Assembly (NCBI RefSeq): GCF_003355495.1
Contig: NZ_CP031337.1
Location: 1,617,001 to 1,681,000, forward strand
Direction of reading: 5' to 3'
DNA: 64,000 bases
Source of the DNA: Crenobacter cavernae
Lineage (GTDB): Bacteria; Pseudomonadota; Gammaproteobacteria; Burkholderiales; Chromobacteriaceae
The notes under the pieces: model-generated
Database searches by the model: none
Told to the model about the DNA's origin: nothing
What the model saw: only the letters and a program-made list of their open reading frames with translations
In this document: piece after piece, positions 1-9,170 of the stretch
Layout of the letters: the number at the start of each line of letters is the position of its first letter
How positions within the stretch are numbered: position 1 is the first letter of the stretch
Program-made: the position numbers and the translations under genes

Positions 1-19
1 TTTCTGCCGAGTCCATTCC

Positions 20-1162
20 ATGAAATTCGCGACCAAAGCCATCCATCTCGGCCACGACCCTAAGGATCACCAGCGCGCGGTGATGCCGCCGGTGTACCAG
101 ACCACGGTGTTCGCCTTCGACCACGTCGGCGAGGAGCTGCCTTTCACCTACGCGCGCGGCGGCACGCCGACGCACGCCGCGCTCGAGGATTGCCTCGCCG
201 GGCTGGAGAACGCGCGCCACGGTCTGGCCTTTTCGAGCGGCATGGCGGCGATCGACGCGGTGCTGCGCGCGACGCTGAAACCGGGCGACACGGTGGTCGC
301 GCTCGCCGACTGCTACGGCGGCGCCTACCGGCTCTTGACGCGCGTGATGCAGCCAACGGGTGTCAACGTCGTGTTCGCCGACCTGTCCGACCCGGCCAGT
401 CTGACCGGGCTTCTTGACGAGACGGTGAAGCTGCTGTGGCTCGAGTCGCCGTCGAACCCGCTGCTGAACCTGGTTGACATCGAAGCGCTGTCTGCGATCG
501 CGCGCGCGCGTGGCGTGAAAGTCGCGGTAGACAACACCTTCGCGACGCCCTATCTGCAGAACCCGCTCGACCTGGGGGCCGACGTCGTCGTCCATTCGGC
601 GACCAAGTACCTCGGCGGCCACTCGGACGTGCTGCTGGGGCTGGTCGCGGTCAACGACGAGGCCTTGTTCCGCGACATCCGGCTGGTGCAGATCTCGGCC
701 GGCGCGGTGCCGGGGCCGCAGGACTGCTTTCTCGTGCTGCGCGGCATCAAGACCTTGGTGCTGAGGATGGAACGCCACTGCGACAACGCCGAGCGCGTCG
801 CCGACTTCCTGCTCGGCCAACCTTCCGTCGAGAAGGTGTTCTTCCCGGGGCTGCCCGACCATCCGCAGCACGCACTGGCGAAACGCCAGCAGCGGCGCTT
901 CGGCGGCATCGTGTCGTTCTATCTGAAGGACGACAGCCGCGAGGCGGCGAGTCGCGTCGCCGAGAGGCTGCAGCTGTTCGCACTGGCCGAGTCGCTCGGC
1001 GGCGTCGAGTCGCTGGTCAACCATTCGGCGACGATGTCGCACGGCTCGCTGCCGCCGTTGAGGAAACGCGAGCTGGGGATACGCGAAGGGCTGCTGCGGC
1101 TGTCGCTCGGCATCGAGGACATCGACGACCTGCTCGCCGATCTTGAGCAGGCGCTCGCCTGA
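20..1162 (+). CDS. Trans-sulfuration PLP enzyme (cystathionine beta-lyase / gamma-synthase family)
   Basis: 380-aa member of the Cys/Met metabolism PLP-dependent family, which makes or splits cystathionine-type thioethers in methionine and cysteine synthesis in the cytosol. The PLP-binding lysine is K196 in the motif HSATKYLGGHSD. The cofactor aspartate is D171 in VDNTFATPYL, and the phosphate-contacting SSGMAA segment is near residue 73. Length and N-terminus fit the family. Cystathionine beta-lyase, gamma-lyase, gamma-synthase and O-succinylhomoserine sulfhydrylase cannot be told apart by motif alone, so no symbol is given. It is transcribed alone and followed by a terminator built from an inverted pair of the dispersed TTGGCCGAG motif. 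Another full 13-bp copy lies inside the gene at 812-824. Confidence 0.9.
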   Translation: MKFATKAIHLGHDPKDHQRAVMPPVYQTTVFAFDHVGEELPFTYARGGTPTHAALEDCLAGLENARHGLAFSSGMAAIDAVLRATLKPGDTVVALADCYGGAYRLLTRVMQPTGVNVVFADLSDPASLTGLLDETVKLLWLESPSNPLLNLVDIEALSAIARARGVKVAVDNTFATPYLQNPLDLGADVVVHSATKYLGGHSDVLLGLVAVNDEALFRDIRLVQISAGAVPGPQDCFLVLRGIKTLVLRMERHCDNAERVADFLLGQPSVEKVFFPGLPDHPQHALAKRQQRRFGGIVSFYLKDDSREAASRVAERLQLFALAESLGGVESLVNHSATMSHGSLPPLRKRELGIREGLLRLSLGIEDIDDLLADLEQALA

Positions 1163-1182
1163 AGCCATAGGCGTCAAAAGGG

Positions 1183-1220
1183 TTGGCCGAGCCTTGTTGC
1201 GGGGCTCGGCCAAGCTTTTT
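1183..1220 (+). terminator. Intrinsic terminator made of an inverted motif pair
   Basis: TTGGCCGAGCC (1183-1193) pairs perfectly with GGCTCGGCCAA (1203-1213) around a 9-nt loop. A GC step and five T residues (1216-1220) follow. It lies 20 bp after the stop of the trans-sulfuration gene. Both arms are copies of the dispersed motif. Confidence 0.85.
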
Positions 1221-1259
1221 CTATGGCGATGGCGCTGTTGGACGCGGATTGTGCACGAC

Positions 1260-2774
1260 TCATTGCGCCGGCGGTGCGTCGTCGGGAGGCGCGGGTGAGG
1301 CGGCGGTGAGGGCCGCCGCCTCGGCCAACTTGCGGCGGCGTCGCGCGCGGTAGAGGTTGACCGCCTTGAGCGTGATCGCGCCACCCGACAGCAGCGACAG
1401 CAGCGCGACCGGCGCGGCGACCAGATACGGAAAGAGCGCGGTCAACAGCGCCAGCGCGACGAAGAACAGGCCGATGGTGAGGAAGGCCGCCGCCTCGCTG
1501 GCGTCGACGAGGCGCGTGCCGCGCACCACCGCGCCGAAGGCGTCGCCGATCCGCGCCGCCTGGCGTACCGCCGCGGCGCGTTCGCGCGGCACGAGCGACG
1601 GCGACAGCAGCGTCGGCTTCGCGCGTCGCCTCGGTTTGACCATCACCGGCCGTGGCTTCCGGCCGGCGAGCACGATCTCGGTCGAGTTTTCCAGGTCCTT
1701 CAGGAAGCGTTCGGCCAGGCCCCCGGCGAGCCTGGTGTCCTCGATCGCGACGTCGACCTCGCGGTTGGAGAACCAGCTCGAGTAGTTGAGGTTGGTCGAT
1801 CCGACGCGCGCCCAGCGCCCGTCGGCGACCGCCGTCTTGCCGTGCATCATCGGCCCGTCCCACTCGTACACGCGCACGCCGGCCTGCAGCAGCGGGCGGT
1901 ACAGCGTGCGCGACACCGTCGCGATCCAGCCGATGTCGGAGGAGCGCGGCACCAAGAGGCGCACGTCGACGCCGTCCTGCGCCGCGTGCTTGAGCGCGGT
2001 CATATAGAGGCCGCTGGCCATGAAGTAGGCGTCCGACAGCCACAGCGTGCGCCGCGCGAAGCTCGCGATGAGCAGGTCCAGACGCATCATGTAGGCGGTG
2101 TCGGGCGTCGTCGCGATCAGCCGCGCCTCGACTTCGCCCGCCGGCGGCGGCGTCGCCGGCAACGCGTCGGCCGGCAAGGGCGCGCCGGTGCTGGCCCAGC
2201 TGTCGGCGAATGCAAGCAAGGCGTCGCGCACGATCGGCCCTTCGAGTTTCAGTCCGGTGTCGCGCCACGGCGCGAGATTGCGCTCAGAATCGCCCTCCCA
2301 GTGGCTCGAGATGCACAGCCCGCCGATGAAGGCGACGCGGCCGTCGACGACGATCAGCTTGCGGTGGTTGCGGCCGAGCAGGCTGGTCGCGTCGCCCATC
2401 GCCGGCGGGTTGTACGCGCGAATCTCGCCGCCGGCGGCGGCGATGGGCTTGAAGAAGCCGCGGTAGTGTTCCTTCCAGCAACCGAGCCAGTCGTACAAGA
2501 GGCAGACGCGCACGCCGGCCTTCGCGCGCTCGGCCAACAGGTCGCGGATGCGCGTGCCGTAGGCGTCGGCGGCGAAGATGTACATCTCGATGTAGACGCA
2601 GTCGGTCGCGCCGGCGATCGCTTCCGCCCAGGCGGGGAAGTTGTCGGTGCAGTCGAACAGCGGCGTGACGGCGTTGCCCTCGACGAGCGGCGCGCCGGCC
2701 GAGCGCGCGAAGGCCTGGTCGGCGAGTTGTCTGACGAATTCAAACGAAGCGGGGGAGGGGGATGGCGTTGTCAT
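1260..2774 (-). CDS. Phospholipase D / cardiolipin synthase-like protein with C-terminal membrane anchor
   Basis: 504-aa PLD-superfamily protein with two complete HKD motifs: H137-K139-D144 (NHRKLIVVDGRVAFIGG) and H311-K313-D318 (MHGKTAVADGRWARVGSTN). Two such motifs fit cardiolipin synthase or a related phosphatidyl transferase acting at the inner membrane. Canonical ClsA has two N-terminal membrane helices. Here the N-terminus is soluble, and a hydrophobic pair of segments lies near residues 435-475, followed by an Arg/Lys-rich patch. That makes it ClsB/ClsC-like with an added C-terminal anchor. It is divergent from gltB and apparently monocistronic. Substrate is inferred from the family only. 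Confidence 0.82.
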   Translation of the reverse strand: MTTPSPSPASFEFVRQLADQAFARSAGAPLVEGNAVTPLFDCTDNFPAWAEAIAGATDCVYIEMYIFAADAYGTRIRDLLAERAKAGVRVCLLYDWLGCWKEHYRGFFKPIAAAGGEIRAYNPPAMGDATSLLGRNHRKLIVVDGRVAFIGGLCISSHWEGDSERNLAPWRDTGLKLEGPIVRDALLAFADSWASTGAPLPADALPATPPPAGEVEARLIATTPDTAYMMRLDLLIASFARRTLWLSDAYFMASGLYMTALKHAAQDGVDVRLLVPRSSDIGWIATVSRTLYRPLLQAGVRVYEWDGPMMHGKTAVADGRWARVGSTNLNYSSWFSNREVDVAIEDTRLAGGLAERFLKDLENSTEIVLAGRKPRPVMVKPRRRAKPTLLSPSLVPRERAAAVRQAARIGDAFGAVVRGTRLVDASEAAAFLTIGLFFVALALLTALFPYLVAAPVALLSLLSGGAITLKAVNLYRARRRRKLAEAAALTAASPAPPDDAPPAQ

Positions 2775-3029
2775 TTCACGCTAAATGTTTGACTTCGAAC
2801 ACATTTGCCTAAAAAATAACCGGTTCAGTCGTGTTTATGAATATGTGCGTCACATAAATAGAAAAAAACTTTCAAAATAGACCGAAAACGGGTCCGGAAA
2901 TGATCGCCGGAATTGTTGCAAGTAATTGATTTTTAAGGGAAAAACAACCGTCCAAAAAGCGGTTGCGGGGGTGCTCGCCTTGCCCTTAAAATCGAAACAT
3001 TCGTTTCACATTATAAGTAGGTAATTGGT
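2775..3029. promoter_or_regulatory. AT-rich divergent intergenic region upstream of gltB
   Basis: This 255-bp region is clearly AT-richer than its surroundings and separates the divergent PLD-like gene and gltB. A possible gltB promoter is TTGCGG (2963-2968) and TAAAAT (2987-2992) with an 18-bp spacer. The hexamers were matched by eye only. No gene or known riboswitch is recognised. Confidence 0.4.
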
Positions 3030-6000
3030 ATGGACAGACAGCGCTGGTTGCAGGGGACCCTGTACAGCCCGGACTTCGAACAGGACAGCTGCGGCTTCGG
3101 TTTGATCGCCCAGCTGGACGACAAACCCAGCCACTGGCTCGTCAGCACCGCGATTTCCTCGCTCGCCAAATTGACCCACCGCGGCGCGGTGGCGGCGGAC
3201 GGCAAATCGGGCGACGGCTGTGGTTTGCTGTTCCGCAAGCCGGACGGCTTCCTGCGTGAAGTCGCCGCCGAGGCGGGCATCACCCTGAAGGCGATCTACG
3301 CCGCGGGCCTGGTATTCTCGCACCCCGAAGAGGGGACCGGCCAGCGCTCGCTGCGCCGCCTGAAAGAACACCTCGAAGCGCAGGGCCTCGAAGTCGCCGG
3401 TTTCCGTAGCGTGCCGACCGACGTGTCGGTCTGTGGCGAAGCCGCGCTCAAGTCGCTGCCGGCGTTCAGCCAGGTGTTCGTCAACTGCCCGTTCGGCATG
3501 GACGAGACCACCTTCCAGCGTCGCCTGTACCAGGGCCGCCGCGGCGCCGAAAAGGCGAACAAGGGTGAAGACAACTATTTCTACCTGCCGACGCTGAACA
3601 CCCACACGCTGTCGTACAAGGGTCTGGTGACGCCGGACAACCTCGAACACTTCTTCCTCGACCTCAAAGACCCGCGCTTCGAGTCGAGCCTCGCCGTGTT
3701 CCACCAGCGCTTCTCGACCAACACCTGGCCGCAGTGGCGTCTGGCGCAGCCCTTCCGTTTCCTCGCGCACAACGGCGAGATCAACACCGTGCAGGGCAAC
3801 CGCAGCTGGGCGCGCGCGCGCGAGCAGATCATGGCCTCGCCGCTGCTCGAGATGGATGACGTGCGCCCGATCGTCCAGACCGACGGTTCCGACTCGATGT
3901 CGCTCGACAACATGCTTGAAGGCCTGTTGATGGGCGGCGTGCCGCTGTTCCGCGCGTTGCGCCTGTTGGTGCCGCCGGCTTGGCAGAACGTCGACTCGAC
4001 CGACAAGGACCTGCGCGCGTTCTACGAATACAACTCGATGCACATGGAGCCGTGGGACGGCCCGGCCGGCATCGTGCTGACCGACGGCCGCTACGCCGCC
4101 TGTCTGTTGGACCGCAACGGCCTGCGTCCGGCGCGCTGGGTGCTGACGCGCGACAACATCCTGACCATCGCGTCCGAAGTCGGCGTGTGGGACTACAAGC
4201 CGGAAGAGGTGGTCAAGAAAGGCCGCGTGAAGCCGGGCCAGCTGTTCGCCGCCGACCTCTTCACCGGTGAACTCTTGATGCCGGAAGAAATCGACGCGCA
4301 GCTGAAGTCGGCCAAGCCCTACCGCCAGTGGATCAAGGACAGCGCCAAGTATCTCGAGCTGTCGAGCGAAGACGACTCGGCGCTCGAACTCATGCCGCGC
4401 GACGAGCTCGACAAGTACCAGAAGCTGTTCAGCGTCAGCCTCGAAGAGCGCGACCAGGTACTCCGCGTGCTGGCCGACGACGCCCAGGAGGCGATCGGCT
4501 CGATGGGCGACGACACGCCGATGGCCGTATTGAGCCAGAAGGTGCGCTCGCCGTTCGACTACCTGCGCCAGCAGTTCGCGCAGGTGACCAACCCGCCGAT
4601 CGACCCGATCCGCGAAGCGGTCGTGATGTCGCTGAATACCGTGTTCGGCCCGGAACGCAACCTGTTCGAAGAGTCGGCCGAGCATGCCAAACGCCTCGAA
4701 GTGCGCTCGCCGGTGCTGTCGCTCGAGAAGTTCACGCAGATCACGACGCGCCCGGAGAGCTACCTCAAGGCGACCACGTTCGACCTGTGCTACGACCCGA
4801 GCGAGAGCAATCTCAAGGTCGCGATCGAGCGCCTCGCCGCCCACGTCGTCGACGCGGTGCGCGAAGGCAGCGTGATCGTCGTGCTGTCCGACCGCAACAT
4901 CAGCCCGTTCCGCCTGCCGATCCCGTCGCTGTTCGCGACCGGCGCGGTGCACCACGCGCTGATCGACGCCGGCCTGCGCTGCAAGTCGAACATCGTCGTC
5001 GAAACCGGCGCGGCGCGTGACCCGCACCAGATCGCCGCGCTCGTCGGCTATGGCGCCACCGGCGTCTACCCCTACCTCGCTTACCAGATCATCGCCGACC
5101 TCGTCGCCGACGGCACCGTCGCGTTCCAGGTCAACGAGGCGCTGCAGCGCTACCGCAAGGGCATCAACAAGGGCCTGTTGAAGGTGCTGTCGAAGATGGG
5201 CATCTCGACCATCGCGTCCTACCGCGGCTCGCAGCTGTTCGAAGCGATCGGTATCCACGACGAAGTGGTCGAGCTGTGCCTGAAGGGCACCGTGTCGCGC
5301 CTGCAGGGTGCGAACTTCGACGACTTCGAAGCCGACCAGAAGAAACTCGCGCGTCTCGCGTTCAACGCGATGCGCCCGCTGTCGCAGGGCGGCCTCCTGA
5401 AGTACGTCCACGGCGAGGAATACCACGCCTACAACCCGGACGTGGTGATGGTGCTGCAAAAGGCGGTGCAGAACGGCGACTACGACGCGTACCAGACCTT
5501 CGCCCACCTGGTGAACGAGCGTCCGGTCGCGATGTTCCGCGACCTGATGAAGGTGAAGTTGGCCGAGACCCCGCTGCCGCTCGACGAAGTCGAGTCGGAA
5601 GAGGCCATCCTGAAGCGCTTCGATTCCGCCGGCATGTCGCTCGGCGCGCTGTCGCCGGAGGCGCACGAAGCGCTGGCGATCGCGATGAACCGTCTCGGCG
5701 GTCGTTCCAACTCGGGTGAAGGCGGCGAAGACGCGTCGCGCTACGGCACCGAGCGCATGTCCAAGATCAAGCAGGTCGCGTCGGGCCGCTTCGGCGTCAC
5801 GCCGCACTACCTGGCGAATGCCGAAGTGCTGCAGATCAAGGTCGCCCAGGGCGCCAAGCCGGGCGAAGGCGGCCAGCTGCCGGGCGACAAGGTCAGCCCG
5901 CTGATCGCCACGCTGCGCCACGCGAAGCCGGGCATCTCGCTGATCTCGCCGCCGCCGCACCACGACATCTACTCGATCGAAGACCTGGCGCAGCTGATTT

Positions 6001-7478
6001 TCGACCTGAAGCAGGTGAACCCCGACGCGCTGGTGTCGGTGAAGCTGGTGGCCGAACCGGGCGTCGGCACGATCGCCGCCGGCGTCGCCAAGGCCTACGC
6101 CGACCTGATCACCATCTCGGGCTACGACGGTGGCACCGGTGCGTCGCCGCTGACGTCGGTGAAATACGCCGGCACGCCGTTCGAACTCGGCCTGTCCGAA
6201 GCGCAACAGGTGCTGCGCGCCAACGGCCTGCGTGGCCGCGTGCGCGTGCAGGCCGACGGCGGCCTGAAGACCGGCCTCGACGTGATCAAGGCCGCCGTGC
6301 TCGGCGCCGAGTCGTTCGGCTTCGGCACCGCGCCGATGATCGCGCTGGGCTGTAAATACCTGCGCATCTGCCACCTGAACAACTGCGCGACCGGCGTCGC
6401 GACCCAGGAAATCAAGCTGCGCGACAAGTACTTCATCGGCCTGCCGGAAATGGTGATGAACTACTTCAAGTTCGTCGCCCGCGAGACCCGCGAGTGGATG
6501 GCCAAGATCGGCGTTCGCAGCCTCGACGAGCTGATCGGCCGCATGGACCTGGTGGAGCTTGCCGCCGGCGAAACCGAGCGTCAGAAGAGGCTCGACCTAT
6601 CGCCGCTGCTGTCGCTGGGCAGCGTGCCGGACTCCGAGCCGCGCTTCTGCGTCGAGCCGTCGAACCCGTCGTTCGACAAGGGCGAGTTGGCCGAGCAAAT
6701 GGTGCGCGACGCGCTGCCGGCGCTCGAGAACCAGCAGATGCTGACGCTCGAGTACGACATCGAGAACATCCACCGCTCGATCGGTGCGCGCCTGTCCGGC
6801 GAGATCGCCAAGCGCCACGGCGCCGCCGGCCTACCGGACGGCTGCCTGACGGTGAAGTTCAAGGGTTCGGCCGGCCAGAGCTTCGGCGTGTGGAACGCGC
6901 CGGGCCTGAACCTCGAGCTCGAAGGCGACGCGAACGACTACGTCGGCAAGGGCATGCACGCCGGCCGCGTGGTGATCTACCCGCCGAAAGGCTCGGCCTA
7001 CAAGTCGAACGAAGCGATCATCGTCGGCAACACCTGCCTGTACGGCGCCACCGGCGGTGCGCTGTACGCGGCCGGCGTCGCGGGCGAGCGCTTCGCGGTG
7101 CGTAACTCGGGCGCGCTGGCGGTCATCGAAGGCGCGGGCGACCATTGCTGCGAATACATGACCGGCGGTACTGTGATCGTGCTGGGCGACACCGGCTACA
7201 ACTTCGGTGCGGGCATGACCGGCGGTTTCGCCTTCGTCTACGACAAGAGCGAGAAGTTCGCCTACCGCGTCAACAACGAGCTGGTCGACATCAATCTGAT
7301 CAACAGCGAGGCGATGGGCATGTACCGCGCCTTCCTGCTGGAGAAGATCGCCAAGCACGTCGAGTTGACCGGTTCGGAAATCGGCCGCGCGATGCTGGAA
7401 GACTTCGACGACTACGTCGACTACTTCTGGCTGGTGAAGCCGAAGGCCGCTAAGCTCGACAGCCTGCTCAAAGACTAA
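3030..7478 (+). CDS. gltB: Glutamate synthase (NADPH) large subunit
   Basis: 1482-aa alpha subunit of GOGAT, which transfers glutamine amide nitrogen to 2-oxoglutarate to make two glutamates. The N-terminal class-II glutamine amidotransferase should mature by cleavage before C21 in QDSCGFGLIA. The FMN/synthase domain follows, with the 3Fe-4S cysteine run CKYLRICHLNNCATG (nt about 6352-6396). The C-terminal Gly-rich beta-helix GXGXG domain is present. Length matches the family (about 1480-1520 aa). It is followed about 100 bp later by gltD, the electron-delivering partner. It contains two copies of the dispersed TTGGCCGAG motif (5559, 6687), both read as Leu-Ala-Glu with the TTG leucine codon. 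Confidence 0.98.
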   Translation: MDRQRWLQGTLYSPDFEQDSCGFGLIAQLDDKPSHWLVSTAISSLAKLTHRGAVAADGKSGDGCGLLFRKPDGFLREVAAEAGITLKAIYAAGLVFSHPEEGTGQRSLRRLKEHLEAQGLEVAGFRSVPTDVSVCGEAALKSLPAFSQVFVNCPFGMDETTFQRRLYQGRRGAEKANKGEDNYFYLPTLNTHTLSYKGLVTPDNLEHFFLDLKDPRFESSLAVFHQRFSTNTWPQWRLAQPFRFLAHNGEINTVQGNRSWARAREQIMASPLLEMDDVRPIVQTDGSDSMSLDNMLEGLLMGGVPLFRALRLLVPPAWQNVDSTDKDLRAFYEYNSMHMEPWDGPAGIVLTDGRYAACLLDRNGLRPARWVLTRDNILTIASEVGVWDYKPEEVVKKGRVKPGQLFAADLFTGELLMPEEIDAQLKSAKPYRQWIKDSAKYLELSSEDDSALELMPRDELDKYQKLFSVSLEERDQVLRVLADDAQEAIGSMGDDTPMAVLSQKVRSPFDYLRQQFAQVTNPPIDPIREAVVMSLNTVFGPERNLFEESAEHAKRLEVRSPVLSLEKFTQITTRPESYLKATTFDLCYDPSESNLKVAIERLAAHVVDAVREGSVIVVLSDRNISPFRLPIPSLFATGAVHHALIDAGLRCKSNIVVETGAARDPHQIAALVGYGATGVYPYLAYQIIADLVADGTVAFQVNEALQRYRKGINKGLLKVLSKMGISTIASYRGSQLFEAIGIHDEVVELCLKGTVSRLQGANFDDFEADQKKLARLAFNAMRPLSQGGLLKYVHGEEYHAYNPDVVMVLQKAVQNGDYDAYQTFAHLVNERPVAMFRDLMKVKLAETPLPLDEVESEEAILKRFDSAGMSLGALSPEAHEALAIAMNRLGGRSNSGEGGEDASRYGTERMSKIKQVASGRFGVTPHYLANAEVLQIKVAQGAKPGEGGQLPGDKVSPLIATLRHAKPGISLISPPPHHDIYSIEDLAQLIFDLKQVNPDALVSVKLVAEPGVGTIAAGVAKAYADLITISGYDGGTGASPLTSVKYAGTPFELGLSEAQQVLRANGLRGRVRVQADGGLKTGLDVIKAAVLGAESFGFGTAPMIALGCKYLRICHLNNCATGVATQEIKLRDKYFIGLPEMVMNYFKFVARETREWMAKIGVRSLDELIGRMDLVELAAGETERQKRLDLSPLLSLGSVPDSEPRFCVEPSNPSFDKGELAEQMVRDALPALENQQMLTLEYDIENIHRSIGARLSGEIAKRHGAAGLPDGCLTVKFKGSAGQSFGVWNAPGLNLELEGDANDYVGKGMHAGRVVIYPPKGSAYKSNEAIIVGNTCLYGATGGALYAAGVAGERFAVRNSGALAVIEGAGDHCCEYMTGGTVIVLGDTGYNFGAGMTGGFAFVYDKSEKFAYRVNNELVDINLINSEAMGMYRAFLLEKIAKHVELTGSEIGRAMLEDFDDYVDYFWLVKPKAAKLDSLLKD

Positions 7479-7581
7479 GCGGTGACCCCGGGGAAGGCTT
7501 GCGCCGATCCCGGGGGCCGGACAGAGATACCAGAATTGCCGAGGCGGCATGCCCGCCTCCCAAGCTCCGAGGAAAGCCCCA

Positions 7582-8997
7582 ATGGGTGACGTATTCCAGT
7601 TTATGAATGTGCAGCGCAACCCCGGCGACAAGGTCGAGGTCGCGGTACGCAAGATCGAGTTCAAGGAAATCTACACGCCGCTGTCCAAGACGGGCGCCGG
7701 CGAACAGGCCGGTCGCTGCCTGTCCTGCGGCAACCCGTACTGCGAGTGGGAGTGCCCGGTCCACAACTACATCCCGAACTGGCTGCAGCTGGTGCAGGAA
7801 GGCCGTCTGTTCGAGGCCGCCGAACTCAGCCACAAGACCAACTCGCTGCCCGAGGTCTGCGGCCGCGTCTGCCCGCAGGACCGCCTGTGCGAGGGCGCCT
7901 GTACCCTCAACCAGGTCGACGCCGGTGCCGTGTCGATCGGTTCGGTCGAGAAATACATCACCGACGAAGCCTTCAAGCAAGGCTGGCGTCCGGACATGTC
8001 GAAAGTCGTCTGGACCGACAGGAAGGTCGCCGTGATCGGCGCCGGACCTGCCGGCCTCGGCTGCGCCGACATCCTGGTGCGCAACGGCGTGAAGCCGGTG
8101 GTGTTCGACCGCTACGAGGAGATCGGCGGCCTGATCACCTTCGGCATCCCCGAGTTCAAGCTCGAGAAGGAGATCATCAAGACGCGCCGCCTCGTCATGG
8201 AAGGGATGGGCGTCGAGTTCCGTCTGAACACCGAGATCGGCGTCCACGTCACCATCGACGAACTGCTCGAAGAGTACGACGCGGTGTTCATGGGCATGGG
8301 CGCGTACAAGTACATGAAGGGCGGTTTCGACGGCGAACACCTGCCGGGTGTGCTCGAAGCCTTGCCGTTCCTGATCAACAACGTACGCAATAGCATGGGC
8401 ACGCTGCCGGAAGGCGAAGCGCACCTGTCGATGGAAGGCAAGCGCGTCGTCGTGCTCGGCGGCGGCGATACCGCGATGGACTGCAACCGCACGTCGATCC
8501 GTCAGGGCGCCCAGAGCGTGATCTGCGCCTACCGCCGCGACGAGGAGAACATGCCGGGTTCCAAGCGCGAAGTCGCCAACGCGAAGGAAGAGGGCGTCGA
8601 GTTCCTGTGGAACCGCCAGCCGCTGGGCATCGAACAGGCCGCCGACGGCAGCCTGCTTCTTAGGTTGGCCGATACCCGCCTGGGCGCGCCGGACGCGCAC
8701 GGCCGCCGCGCCGCCGAGGTGCTCGAAGGCTCCGAGCAGGTGATCGAGTGCGACCATGTGGTGATCGCGTTCGGTTTCCAGGCCGAAGCCGCCGACTGGT
8801 TCGGCCACACCGGCATCAAGACCGACAAGCGCGGCCGCACCGTCGCACCGGAAAAGCAGCCGTTCAAGTTCCAGACCAGCAACCCGAAGGTGTTTGCCGG
8901 CGGCGACCAGGTGCGCGGCGCGGATCTGGTGGTGCGCGCGGTCTTCGAAGGCCGTCAGGCCGCCGAAGGCATGCTCGAGTACCTGCAGATCTGGTAA
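7582..8997 (+). CDS. gltD: Glutamate synthase small subunit (FAD, 4Fe-4S)
   Basis: 471-aa beta subunit that takes electrons from NADPH and passes them through FAD and Fe-S clusters to GltB. The N-terminal cysteine clusters are CLSCGNPYCEWECP and CGRVCPQDRLCEGAC. The FAD-binding Rossmann motif is VIGAGPAGLG and the NADPH motif is VLGGGDTAMD. The start at 7582 (MGDVFQFMNV) is chosen because GAGGAAAG lies just upstream and the family begins here. An upstream in-frame ATG at 7549 would add 12 unsupported residues. It forms an operon with gltB and ends in a strong terminator. Confidence 0.97.
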   Translation: MGDVFQFMNVQRNPGDKVEVAVRKIEFKEIYTPLSKTGAGEQAGRCLSCGNPYCEWECPVHNYIPNWLQLVQEGRLFEAAELSHKTNSLPEVCGRVCPQDRLCEGACTLNQVDAGAVSIGSVEKYITDEAFKQGWRPDMSKVVWTDRKVAVIGAGPAGLGCADILVRNGVKPVVFDRYEEIGGLITFGIPEFKLEKEIIKTRRLVMEGMGVEFRLNTEIGVHVTIDELLEEYDAVFMGMGAYKYMKGGFDGEHLPGVLEALPFLINNVRNSMGTLPEGEAHLSMEGKRVVVLGGGDTAMDCNRTSIRQGAQSVICAYRRDEENMPGSKREVANAKEEGVEFLWNRQPLGIEQAADGSLLLRLADTRLGAPDAHGRRAAEVLEGSEQVIECDHVVIAFGFQAEAADWFGHTGIKTDKRGRTVAPEKQPFKFQTSNPKVFAGGDQVRGADLVVRAVFEGRQAAEGMLEYLQIW

Positions 8998-9020
8998 GGC
9001 TACAGCCTGGCCCTGCCGTG

Positions 9021-9047
9021 AAAAGCCCGCCGTTTGGCGGGCTTTTT
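9021..9047 (+). terminator. Intrinsic terminator of gltBD
   Basis: AAAAGCCCGCC (9021-9031), a GTTT loop and GGCGGGCTTTTT (9036-9047) form a perfect 11-bp hairpin with a T-run. Confidence 0.93.
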
Positions 9048-9080
9048 GTTGGGCCTCTCGATCGCCAGAGAACGAGGTCG

Positions 9081-9111
9081 GCAAGTTTGGCCGAGCCTCG
9101 GCCAAGCTTGC
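9081..9111. repeat. 31-bp near-perfect palindrome of two motif copies, 1-nt spacer
   Basis: Arms GCAAG-T-TTGGCCGAG and CTCGGCCAA-G-CTTGC flank a single C at 9096; only the T/G position fails to pair. It sits between two unrelated terminators in the gap between convergent gltD and the permease, and no T-run follows. A 1-nt spacer is too tight for a normal RNA hairpin loop, so a DNA-level role (uptake, protein binding) seems likelier. That role is inference. Confidence 0.8.
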
Positions 9112-9129
9112 CGGCGTAAAGCCGCCCAC

Positions 9130-9159
9130 AAAAAAGCCCGCCAATTGGCGGGCTTTTTT
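9130..9159 (-). terminator. Bidirectional-looking terminator downstream of the permease gene
   Basis: AAAAAAGCCCGCC (9130-9142), AATT loop, GGCGGGCTTTTTT (9147-9159). The A-run on the left gives a U-run on the minus transcript, so it serves the permease and could also stop gltBD readthrough. Confidence 0.92.
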
Positions 9160-9170
9160 CAGGCCAGCGA

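Noticed and set aside
3006..6374. 1122-codon open frame opposite gltB
   Set aside because: Antisense to a clear gltB; His/Arg/Val-rich composition typical of GC-rich shadow frames, no recognisable domain.
7486..7515. Hairpin between gltB and gltD (CCCCGGG ... CCCGGGG)
   Set aside because: Short stem, 16-nt loop and no T-run; could tune gltB:gltD ratio but not enough to annotate.
8661..8672. AGGTTGGCCGAT in gltD as another motif copy
   Set aside because: The last core base is T instead of G, so it was not counted, though it may be a degenerate copy.
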